Source: Clostridiales bacterium (GTDB lineage: Bacteria; Bacillota; Clostridia; Lachnospirales; Lachnospiraceae). Taken from it: a stretch of DNA of 64,000 bases. How positions within the stretch are numbered: position 1 is the first letter of the stretch; each line of letters begins with the position of its first letter. Below are positions 8,560 through 16,208 of this stretch, one piece after another. The position numbers were made by a program, and so were the translations under genes. The notes beneath the pieces were generated by a model. It searched no databases. It saw only the letters and a program-made list of their open reading frames with translations, and was not told where the DNA came from. The stretch is taken from contig JAJQIK010000052.1 in assembly GCA_021199255.1 (NCBI GenBank), positions 35,910 to 99,909 of the forward strand. Reading direction: 5' to 3'.

Positions 8560-10005
8560 TTAACCAATCAGCCAGTCATACATCTCCTGATACTTCTTAG
8601 CTGACACATGCCATGAGAAATCCGCCGCCATCGCCCTGTCAATGATCTTATTCCACTCGCGCTTCTTATCATAATAGATATGCTCTGCGTAGCGGATTGT
8701 TCCAAGCATCTCATGGGCGTTATAATTGGTAAAGCTGAAGCCGGTACCTACGCCTTCATATTCATTATAGGGCTGCACCGTATCCTTCAGCCCCCCTGTC
8801 TCCCGCACAATGGGTACCGTGCCGTACCGGAGGGACATCAACTGGCTCAAGCCGCAGGGTTCAAACAGGGAAGGCATCAGGAACGCATCGCTCGCCGCAT
8901 AAATCTTATGGGATAAGGCGTCGGAATAGTAAATATTCGCCGATACCTTGCCATGATATTTCCAGTCATAATGGCGGAACATATTCTCATACTGCTCCTC
9001 CCCTGTGCCCAGCGCCACAATCTGCACATTATCCTGACACAATTCGTCCATGACGTAGGCGATTAAGTCAAATCCCTTCTGCCCCGTCAAGCGGGAGACA
9101 ATGCCGATCATCATGGCCTTATCGTCCTGATTCAGCCCCAATTGCGCCTGTAGGGCGCGTTTGTTCTTAATCTTCTCCTTGCGGAAATTAACCGCGTTAT
9201 ATCGGTACTCTATGTTTTGATCCGTCTCCGGGTTAAACTCTTCATAATCGATGCCGTTTACAATTCCTCTTAAATCTCCGGCCCTTGCGCATAACAGGCC
9301 GTTGAGCCCTTCCCCATAAAACGCCGTTTTAATCTCCTCCGCATAGGTATCGCTCACGGTTGTAATCGCGTCCGCGTATACCAGACCGCCTTTTAAGAGG
9401 TTGGCATCCTTATAGGCCTCCAGCTTATCTGCGGTAAAGAAATAATCCGGCAGCCCGGTAATCTCCTTGACCTCTTTCACACTCCATTTTCCCTGGAATT
9501 TCAGATTATGGATCGTCATAACGGTTTTAATGCCCCGATAGAAATCCCCGCCCTGGAACCGTTCTTTTAAATAAACGGGAATCAGGCCAGTCTGCCAGTC
9601 GTGGCAGTGAATCAGATCCGGCCTAAAGCCAATTACCGGCAGAATCGACAGCGCCGCCTTACAGAAAAACGCATATTTCTCAATCTCAAACAGCGCATTG
9701 TCGCTATAGGGCTTAAAGCCGCCAAAATAGGCTTCGTTATCAATCAGATAGTATTTTACGCCCTCCACTTCCGCTTCCATAATGCCTACATATTCTTCTT
9801 TCCAGTGAAAATCCATATAGAAGTGGGTTTTATAGGTCAGCTTATCATTCATCTCCTGTTTCATACAGGTATATTTAGGAAGAATCACTCTGACGTCAAA
9901 GTATTCCCTGTCAATACATTTGGGTAAAGAACCGACTACGTCCGCCAAACCTCCCGTCTTAATAAACGGCACGCCTTCCGACGCCACAAACAAAATATTT
10001 TTCAT
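8560..10005 (-). CDS. glgA: Glycogen synthase (ADP-glucose type)
   Basis: GlgA extends alpha-1,4-glucan chains from ADP-glucose. The 481-residue protein (GT5 family, GT-B fold) starts with MKNILFVASEGVPFIKTGGLADVVGSLPK in split form: the KTGGLADV substrate loop is at residues 15-22. The nucleotide-sugar end has MPSLFEPCGLSQLMSLRYGT and ETGGLKDTV. The length is normal. GGAGGG precedes the ATG. No other glycogen gene is next to it; the locus lies between spo0A and the flippase. Glycogen stores are common in clostridia before sporulation. Confidence 0.95.
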   Translation of the reverse strand: MKNILFVASEGVPFIKTGGLADVVGSLPKCIDREYFDVRVILPKYTCMKQEMNDKLTYKTHFYMDFHWKEEYVGIMEAEVEGVKYYLIDNEAYFGGFKPYSDNALFEIEKYAFFCKAALSILPVIGFRPDLIHCHDWQTGLIPVYLKERFQGGDFYRGIKTVMTIHNLKFQGKWSVKEVKEITGLPDYFFTADKLEAYKDANLLKGGLVYADAITTVSDTYAEEIKTAFYGEGLNGLLCARAGDLRGIVNGIDYEEFNPETDQNIEYRYNAVNFRKEKIKNKRALQAQLGLNQDDKAMMIGIVSRLTGQKGFDLIAYVMDELCQDNVQIVALGTGEEQYENMFRHYDWKYHGKVSANIYYSDALSHKIYAASDAFLMPSLFEPCGLSQLMSLRYGTVPIVRETGGLKDTVQPYNEYEGVGTGFSFTNYNAHEMLGTIRYAEHIYYDKKREWNKIIDRAMAADFSWHVSAKKYQEMYDWLIG

Positions 10006-10144
10006 GCTAACCCTCCAAGATTTATTACCTCTGTAAAATACATACCGGAAATATGGCCGAAAACCTCTTTCCGCTTAAGAATGAAATATTCTCAAGGAAT
10101 AGTATACAATATTTTAACTGGCAATAAAAGGATTATTTTGAAAA

Positions 10145-10660
10145 TTAACAACGATATTGCAGGCGGATTTTATCTGCAATCAGGGCAATAAATTCGGAAT
10201 TTGTGGGTTTTCCCTTCCCCGTATTAATGGTGTACCCGAAAAGTGCGTCCAACGTTTCCATCCTGCCTCTTGACCATGCCACCTCGATGGCGTGGCGGAT
10301 GGCACGCTCCACCCGGCTGGGCGTCGTCTGATATTTTCTGGCTATGGTGGGATACAGCACCTTCGTAATAGAACCAAGCATTTCCACGTCCTCCACCGAC
10401 ATCATAATCGCCTCCCGCAGATACTGGTAACCCTTGATATGCGCCGGGACGCCGATCTCATGGATCATATCGGTCACATCTTTCTCCAGATCATGGGTGA
10501 CCGGCGTCCTTACCACTTCCAGCCCCTGCATGTCCTCCTCCGGGCTGCCCGAGGGAACCGTGATCATGATCTGAAATTCCTTATTGGCGCTGATCAGATT
10601 ATTTAAAATCCGGTAAAACTGCTCCTGATCTCGTGATGCTGTCACATTTAATGTTTCCAT
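10145..10660 (-). CDS. spo0A: Spo0A-type DNA-binding protein lacking the receiver domain
   Basis: Residues 58-171 are an almost textbook Spo0A C-terminal domain: [20 protein letters not shown], the recognition helix [21 protein letters not shown] (112-132, given in part) and [20 protein letters not shown]. Full-length Spo0A is about 260-280 residues with an N-terminal receiver that is phosphorylated on Asp. Here only 57 residues precede the domain, and there is no aspartate phosphorylation site. Residues 1-32 ([24 protein letters not shown]) could be the first beta-alpha-beta unit of a receiver whose remainder has been deleted. Only 121 bp separate the ATG from spoIVB, so no hidden receiver fits. 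A strong CGGAGGAAG ribosome site supports this start. It occupies the normal spo0A position after recN-spoIVB. Confidence 0.9.
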   Translation of the reverse strand: METLNVTASRDQEQFYRILNNLISANKEFQIMITVPSGSPEEDMQGLEVVRTPVTHDLEKDVTDMIHEIGVPAHIKGYQYLREAIMMSVEDVEMLGSITKVLYPTIARKYQTTPSRVERAIRHAIEVAWSRGRMETLDALFGYTINTGKGKPTNSEFIALIADKIRLQYRC

Positions 10661-10679
10661 AGTCTTCCTCCGTTATAAA

Positions 10680-10706
10680 ATTCCCCTTACTATTTGCATA
10701 AAACCT
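10680..10706 (-). promoter_or_regulatory. Candidate SigH-type promoter of spo0A
   Basis: On the minus strand AGGTTTT, 13 bp and GGGGAAT resemble the SigH pattern (AGGAWWW, about 12 bp, RNNGAAT). SigH drives spo0A in Bacillus. One base of the -35 deviates and the spacer is slightly long. Confidence 0.4.
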
Positions 10707-10723
10707 TAGGTTGGTCTCTCCCT

Positions 10724-10752
10724 ATTATAAACAAAGTAAACAGCCTATGGAA
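10724..10752 (-). promoter_or_regulatory. Candidate SigA-type promoter of spo0A
   Basis: On the minus strand TTCCAT, a 17-bp spacer and a perfect TATAAT lie between the end of spoIVB and the spo0A ATG. The -35 matches three of six consensus bases. Confidence 0.5.
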
Positions 10753-10781
10753 CCTTTAGTCATCGCATGGTTTCCGCCCAT

Positions 10782-12131
10782 TTAATGGGTCAGCATCTCC
10801 TCAATAAAGATACCGTATCCTCTGGTAGAGTCCTGCACCAGCACATGGGTAACCGCGCCCGCCAGCTTCCCGTTCTGAATAATCGGGCTGCCGCTCATTC
10901 CCTGAATGATCCCCCCCGTCAGGGTCAGAAGCTTCTCATCTACCACCTGTATGACGATTCCACGGTTAATATTTTCCTGCTCCAGATTGACCTCCACAAT
11001 TTCCACATCATAAAACTCCGGCTCTCCGGTTACGGAACAGATAATCTGCGCCGGCCCCAGCTCTATCTCCTGCTTTAAGGCGATGGGAATAGGCTCGTAG
11101 CTGGCGTTCTCCACCAGTTCTTCATCGCACACCCCAAAAATTCCCTCCGTCGTATTCTCCGTAATCTCCCCGATGACATTATCGCTGTCGTACTCGATAT
11201 AGCCCGTCAATTCTCCCGGCGACCCATTGGAACCTCTGGTAATGCCTACGATTTCCGTTTTATAAAGCGTCCCCTCCTCCAGATTCATCAGCAGCGAGGT
11301 ATCCACATCATTGATCCCATGCCCTAACGCCCCGAAGGTATGATCCGTATCCTCATAGGTCATGGTGCCGATTCCCTGGGCGTTGTCGCGAATCCAGATG
11401 CCCAGCTTCCATTCCTGATTCTGATTTTTGGCCGCCGTAATCAGAACGTCCGTGGTTTCATCATTCCGCTTAATCGTCAGCACCAGGTCTTCTCCTTCAG
11501 ATTCTTCTATCATGGTGATAAAATGCTTTTTATTCTCGATTTCTTCCCCGTTTACCTGCAAAATGTAATCGCCCTTCTGTAAAATATATTTGGCGGGCGA
11601 TACCTGTTCCCCTTCCGGGTTCTCAAATTCTCCGATTCCCACCACCAGTACGCCCTGAGTTTTGACATAAATGCCGATGGGGATTCCCGATGGAATTAAC
11701 ATTTTATCCTGAATGACCTGTATATCCACATTCTTATAAGGAAGAATACCGAACAGCTTCAGATCCATCTGATAAGTATCAATCTCATTGGCTTTGACCT
11801 TTACCGTATGTGTAAAATCTACATGCACGCTTTCTACGGCGTCAGACATACTTTCCTCCGCCTGCTCTCCCTCCTCCGTCAGGGCAGTCTCCGACACCGA
11901 AGACACCTGCGCCGCATCCTCCCTGGCCTTATATATTTCCCCTGACACCGGCACCTTAAAATCCAGTTCCTGCTCCACCCCCGCCCGGATTTTAATAGTA
12001 GAAGGAATCTTATCCCAATAGATATAATAAACGGTAAAAGTGAGAGCGATCACTGACATCATTAAGAGGAACCAGAGGAAACCCCGATATTTTCTTTCCT
12101 GCCGCTTTGTCATATATACTAATCTGCTCAA
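10782..12131 (-). CDS. spoIVB: SpoIVB serine peptidase (S55)
   Basis: SpoIVB is secreted from the forespore and cleaves SpoIVFA, which triggers pro-SigK processing in the mother cell. The 449-residue protein has an N-terminal membrane anchor (about residues 18-37), a PDZ domain (about 145-230) and the S55 peptidase domain with catalytic His271 in LGHGINDVDTS and Ser413 in GMSGSPIIQ. All key residues are present. The start is taken as TTG with a GAGGGTG ribosome site 10 nt upstream; the first ATG, six codons later, has no ribosome site. A terminator separates it from recN, consistent with its own sporulation control. Confidence 0.95.
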   Translation of the reverse strand: MSRLVYMTKRQERKYRGFLWFLLMMSVIALTFTVYYIYWDKIPSTIKIRAGVEQELDFKVPVSGEIYKAREDAAQVSSVSETALTEEGEQAEESMSDAVESVHVDFTHTVKVKANEIDTYQMDLKLFGILPYKNVDIQVIQDKMLIPSGIPIGIYVKTQGVLVVGIGEFENPEGEQVSPAKYILQKGDYILQVNGEEIENKKHFITMIEESEGEDLVLTIKRNDETTDVLITAAKNQNQEWKLGIWIRDNAQGIGTMTYEDTDHTFGALGHGINDVDTSLLMNLEEGTLYKTEIVGITRGSNGSPGELTGYIEYDSDNVIGEITENTTEGIFGVCDEELVENASYEPIPIALKQEIELGPAQIICSVTGEPEFYDVEIVEVNLEQENINRGIVIQVVDEKLLTLTGGIIQGMSGSPIIQNGKLAGAVTHVLVQDSTRGYGIFIEEMLTH

Positions 12132-12163
12132 TTAATCACACCCTCATCTTTCCACAAAATCTG

Positions 12164-12193
12164 AAAAAAGGACACGCACAAAGCATGTCCTTT
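12164..12193 (-). terminator. Intrinsic terminator after recN
   Basis: AAAGGACA and TGTCCTTT form an 8-bp stem with a run of six T on the minus strand, in the recN-spoIVB gap. Confidence 0.8.
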
Positions 12194-12228
12194 CTAGTAT
12201 GTGAAAAATCTCACATTTTAATTTAAGA

Positions 12229-13905
12229 TTATTTTGTTTTTCTTGCCAAATCTTTCATTTCTCTTGCGTTATTGCGTACATTTTCCGTAACGCTGGCTCC
12301 GCCCAGCATTCTGGCAAGCTCTTCGATGCTTTCCTCCTCCTGAAGCTGTCTGATGCTTGTGATGGAACGGTTCTGTTCCACCTTTTTTTCAATACAGAAA
12401 TGTACGTCCGCCATAGCGGCTATCTGGGGCAGATGGGTGATACAGATGATCTGGCGCTCCCTTCCTAAGATACCCATTTTTTCAGATACCTTCCATGCCG
12501 TCCTGCCGCTGATGCCGGCGTCAATCTCATCAAAAATCAAGGTTTCTATCTCGTCCCTGCCGGCGAGCACCGTCTTAAAGGCCAGCATAATACGGGATAA
12601 TTCGCCGCCGCTGGCCACCTGCGCCAGCTCTCTTGGTTCCTCGCCCGGATTCGTGGAAATCAGAAAGACCGCTTTATCATATCCGTTGGCGCTGATCTGC
12701 TCCTCGCTTCCGGTAACCCGAATCTCAAAGACAACCTTCTCAAAATTCAAATCCTGAAGCGCCCGTTTGATTTCATCGGCCAGACGCAGGGCGTTGGCTT
12801 TGCGGATTTCGGATAATTCCCCGCAGAGGTTCAATACCTCGTTTCTGAAAGTATCTGCTTTTTCCATCAATTCCATGCGCCAGGCGTCATAATCCTGATA
12901 CCGGGCAAGCTTCTCCCCGGCGCTTTTCTGATATGACAGGATATCGTCTATGGAATTGCCGTATTTCGATTTCAAATGATTAATGAGATTGAGACGTTTT
13001 TCTATCCGTTCCAATTCTTCCTGATCAAATTCAAGCCCCGATAAATACTCCGCCATTCCTCTGTTATAATCGTTTAAAAGGCTGTCGATATCCAATAACT
13101 GCTTCTCAAATTCCCGCAAAGGCTCATCATAGGCGGAGACGCCCCGCAGCTCCCGCAGTGCGCGCCCGATATTGCCGCCGACGCCTGCCTCTTCATAACC
13201 GCACAGGGAATAGGCCGCGCCCGCCGCCTCTTTGATTTTCCGGCTGTTAACCAGCTTCTGGTAAGCCTTCTCCATTTCCTCGTCTTCTCCCGGCATGAGC
13301 TGCGCTTCCTCAATCTCCTGACATTCAAACTGCGCCAGCGCGCTTTCCCGCCTGCGGGTTTCCTCGTCCACCTCCTGGCCGGCCAGCTCTTCCGCCGCCT
13401 GTCTGTACTGCCGGTAACTCTCCCGCAGCCGCTCTTTGCATGCCTGCGCCTCTTCCCCCGCGTAAGCGTCCAGCAGCTCCAACTGCTTCGCCGCCTGTAA
13501 AAGAGACTGGTGCTCATGCTGGCCATGAATATCGATCAGAATCCCCGCCAACTGCTTTAACTGTCTTGCGGTAACGGTCTCGCCGCACACCTTGCACAGA
13601 TTGCGGTTCGGCATAATTTTGCGCTGTATGATGACCTGCCCATCTTCTACCGGCAGATCCAGCGCCTTGACCGCCTCCAACTGCCGGGGCTGCTCGATGT
13701 GAAAGACCAGCTCGACCAGGGCATACTCGGCTCCGGCACGGATCATATCCTTATCCGCCTTGGCTCCCAGCGCCAGATTGATGGAGCCGATAATAATCGA
13801 CTTGCCGGCTCCGGTCTCCCCGGTCAGAATATTCAGCCCCTCTCCGAAAAAGACCTCTGTCTCATCGATCAGCGCCAGATTTTTTACATGTAAATTCTGT
13901 AACAT
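12229..13905 (-). CDS. recN: DNA repair protein RecN
   Basis: RecN is an SMC-like ATPase that gathers DNA ends early in double-strand break repair. The 558-residue protein begins MLQNLHVKNLALIDE, with Walker A GETGAGKSIIIGSI (about 29-42), a central coiled-coil region (about 150-370) and, near the C-terminus, ELAQVASGGELSRIMLAFK (signature) and LIFDEIDAGISGRTA (Walker B). The ATG at 13905 is preceded by GGGGA at 5 nt and matches the family start; an ATG four codons upstream lacks this support. It follows argR by 32 bp, the conserved argR-recN order. Confidence 0.95.
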   Translation of the reverse strand: MLQNLHVKNLALIDETEVFFGEGLNILTGETGAGKSIIIGSINLALGAKADKDMIRAGAEYALVELVFHIEQPRQLEAVKALDLPVEDGQVIIQRKIMPNRNLCKVCGETVTARQLKQLAGILIDIHGQHEHQSLLQAAKQLELLDAYAGEEAQACKERLRESYRQYRQAAEELAGQEVDEETRRRESALAQFECQEIEEAQLMPGEDEEMEKAYQKLVNSRKIKEAAGAAYSLCGYEEAGVGGNIGRALRELRGVSAYDEPLREFEKQLLDIDSLLNDYNRGMAEYLSGLEFDQEELERIEKRLNLINHLKSKYGNSIDDILSYQKSAGEKLARYQDYDAWRMELMEKADTFRNEVLNLCGELSEIRKANALRLADEIKRALQDLNFEKVVFEIRVTGSEEQISANGYDKAVFLISTNPGEEPRELAQVASGGELSRIMLAFKTVLAGRDEIETLIFDEIDAGISGRTAWKVSEKMGILGRERQIICITHLPQIAAMADVHFCIEKKVEQNRSITSIRQLQEEESIEELARMLGGASVTENVRNNAREMKDLARKTK

Positions 13906-13937
13906 ATCGATCCCCATCTATCCGTTTGAACGGACAC

Positions 13938-14387
13938 TCAAATGATCATTCTGCCGATCTGTTCCATCACGTTCTCGGCATCCTCCACGCTGCGCATGGC
14001 GATCATCAACGTATTATCCCCCGCAATGCAGCCCACGATTTCCTCAAGGTTCAGGGCGTCTACGGCTGCCGCCACCGCCATCGCCATGCCGGATACAGTC
14101 TTTATAACCAGCAGATTCTGCGCCAGCGCCATGGATACATAGCCCTCCTTCAGCACCCGGATATATTTGTCGCCCAGATGGGGTTCCTCCTGCGTAAAGG
14201 CCACATACTTCTGTTTGCCCTTGCCATTGGGAATCTTGGAAAGCTTTAATTCCCTGATATCTCTGGAAACAGTCGCCTGCGTGACCTGATACCCGGCATG
14301 GCTCAGATAATCCGCCAGCTCCTCCTGGGTTTCTACCTCATACTTTTCAATCAGCTCTATGATTTTATCCTGTCTGGCTTTTTTCAT
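13938..14387 (-). CDS. argR: Arginine repressor ArgR/AhrC
   Basis: The 149-residue transcription factor senses arginine and controls its synthesis and breakdown. The N-terminal winged helix includes KKARQDKIIELIEKYEV and GYQVTQATVSRDIRELKLSK (about residues 31-50). The C-terminal hexamerisation and arginine-binding domain has EEIVGCIAGDNTLMIAMR with the GDNT-type motif. GGAGG lies 7 nt before the ATG. Clusters between nadK and recN place ArgR in this operon in many Firmicutes. Confidence 0.95.
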   Translation of the reverse strand: MKKARQDKIIELIEKYEVETQEELADYLSHAGYQVTQATVSRDIRELKLSKIPNGKGKQKYVAFTQEEPHLGDKYIRVLKEGYVSMALAQNLLVIKTVSGMAMAVAAAVDALNLEEIVGCIAGDNTLMIAMRSVEDAENVMEQIGRMII

Positions 14388-14473
14388 GCGAATCCTCCAT
14401 GTCTAAACGATTCCTGCCAAGAGACGGCGCCAAGGCCAGCCCTGAACCCTGCGGGCGCGCCTGCCTAAGCAGG

Positions 14474-15307
14474 CTACTCGCTCATTTTCTTATGCAACAC
14501 AGACAGAAAGCTTTCCGTATTCAGCTTCAAGATGCCCGTGGTTTTAGCCGCTTTTCCGATGACAATATAATCCCCCGTCTGCATCGGGATTTGATGGCTG
14601 CCGTCAAAATTGGCCTCCACCGTCTGTAAACCGCCGTCCCGCCCTGTCGGTATTTCGATTCTGATCTCGTCCTCCGGAGCCAGAATAATACTTCTTGTAT
14701 TCAGCGTATGGGGACAGATCGGCGTCAGCAGCAGCAATCTGGCGCTGGGCTCCACAATAGGGCCGCCCGCCGACATATTATAACCGGTAGATCCTGTGGG
14801 AGTCGCCACAATGATACCGTCCGCGCTATAGCTGTTTAGAAGCCTGCCGTTGACATAGATATGGAAGGCCAGCATCTGCAAGGAACCGCATCGGGAGATC
14901 ACAATATCGTTCAGGGCGAAGCTTTCCTCTTCCCCGATTCGGCCGCTCACCCTGCCCGCCAGCATCATTCTTTCTTCCCGGATATAATCGTCCCTCAGCA
15001 GTTGATCCAGCGCCGCCTCCAGATTGGCGCTTTCCACCTCCGCCAGATACCCCAGCGTGCCAAGATTAATTCCGATCAGCGGAATATCCTCATCAATCAT
15101 ATTTCTGGCTGCCCGAAGCAGAGTGCCGTCTCCGCCCAGCACCAGAACACATTCCACGCCGCTTTCCCGCAGCCGCCCGTCCGCCAGGCTCTCCCCCGCC
15201 ACACAGAGGGCGCTGCCCCCATGTGCCTGAATATATTCCATTATTCTTCCGGTACAACTTCCTTCCGGGTCTTTTCCCTCATTGGTAATCAGATAGAATT
15301 GTTTCAT
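14474..15307 (-). CDS. nadK: NAD kinase
   Basis: NadK phosphorylates NAD to NADP. The 277-residue protein has the GGDGT motif (VLVLGGDGTLLRAARN, about 55-70), INLGTLGYLAEVE, DGIIVATPTGSTGYNMSAGGPIV (about 164-186) and LAPEDEIRIE. The length is typical for Gram-positive NadK. It starts 4 bp after the tlyA stop codon, indicating tight coupling, and is followed by argR. Confidence 0.95.
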   Translation of the reverse strand: MKQFYLITNEGKDPEGSCTGRIMEYIQAHGGSALCVAGESLADGRLRESGVECVLVLGGDGTLLRAARNMIDEDIPLIGINLGTLGYLAEVESANLEAALDQLLRDDYIREERMMLAGRVSGRIGEEESFALNDIVISRCGSLQMLAFHIYVNGRLLNSYSADGIIVATPTGSTGYNMSAGGPIVEPSARLLLLTPICPHTLNTRSIILAPEDEIRIEIPTGRDGGLQTVEANFDGSHQIPMQTGDYIVIGKAAKTTGILKLNTESFLSVLHKKMSE

Positions 15308-15311
15308 CTGC

Positions 15312-16208
15312 TTAATTCGCCTCGTCTAACGCCCCATGCGCCTGCGTTACAATCTGTGAGATCAACGCCTCCTGCTCCCGCAGCCATGATTTTCCGCTCT
15401 TTGCCATAATCTGCTCCTGTAGAAGACTTTCAGCCTCCGCCTCTGTCAACCCCAGTATTTCTTCCGGCAGACCGCTCCTCTTCTCCAGAAACGCCAGATA
15501 TTCTATATTTCCTTCAGGTCCCTTAATGGGAGAATAAGTCAGCCCTCTGACCTCAAACCCAACCAAATCCGCGTAATCAACGACCTTATGCACGACCTCC
15601 CTATGCACGTCGGGATCCCGCACTACGCCCTTTTTACCAACCTTCTCCCTGCCCGCTTCAAACTGGGGCTTGATCAGGCACACCATGCAGCCCTCCTCCC
15701 GCAGCAGATTCCTGGCAGGAATCAATATCTTCGTCAGGGAGATAAAGGACACATCTACAGACGCAAAATCAATCCTGACCCCCACGTCCTCCAGCGTCAC
15801 ATAACGGAAGTTGGTTTTCTCCATACAAACCACCCGCCCGTCGTTTCTGAGCTTCCAGGCAAGCTGCCCGTGCCCCACGTCCACGGCAAAGACCTGTCTG
15901 GCTCCGTTTTGCAGCATACAGTCGGTAAAGCCGCCTGTGGAAGCGCCGATATCCATACATACGGCATCTGCAAGAAAAACAGGAAACTGCTGCATCGCCT
16001 TTTCCAGCTTCAGCCCGCCGCGGCTCACATACTTTAAGGGATTCCCCTTAACCTCTATATGGATTTTGCTCTCATCAAAGGCAGTTCCCGCCTTATCCTC
16101 CCTCTGTCCGTTCACAAACACATTGCCCGCCATAAGGATTGCCCTGGCCTTCTCCCTGGACTGGGCGAAGCCCTGTTTCACCAGAATCACATCTAAACGT
16201 TCTTTCAT
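15312..16208 (-). CDS. tlyA: TlyA-family rRNA 2'-O-methyltransferase / hemolysin-like (YqxC)
   Basis: The 298-residue protein joins an N-terminal S4 RNA-binding domain (MKERLDVILVKQGFAQSREKARAILM, in part residues 1-60) to an FtsJ-type methyltransferase with the SAM loop MDIGASTGGFTDCML (about residues 85-99) and ASVDVSFISLTKIL. In mycobacteria TlyA methylates 16S and 23S rRNA; the Firmicute YqxC target is less certain. It overlaps the dxs stop by 4 nt (ATGA type) and is followed by nadK, the conserved order. Confidence 0.92.
   Translation of the reverse strand: MKERLDVILVKQGFAQSREKARAILMAGNVFVNGQREDKAGTAFDESKIHIEVKGNPLKYVSRGGLKLEKAMQQFPVFLADAVCMDIGASTGGFTDCMLQNGARQVFAVDVGHGQLAWKLRNDGRVVCMEKTNFRYVTLEDVGVRIDFASVDVSFISLTKILIPARNLLREEGCMVCLIKPQFEAGREKVGKKGVVRDPDVHREVVHKVVDYADLVGFEVRGLTYSPIKGPEGNIEYLAFLEKRSGLPEEILGLTEAEAESLLQEQIMAKSGKSWLREQEALISQIVTQAHGALDEAN

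Noticed and set aside
12195-12201. CATACTA upstream of spoIVB as a SigG -10 element
   Set aside because: No fitting -35 was found at 17-18 bp, and the transcript would start in the recN terminator.
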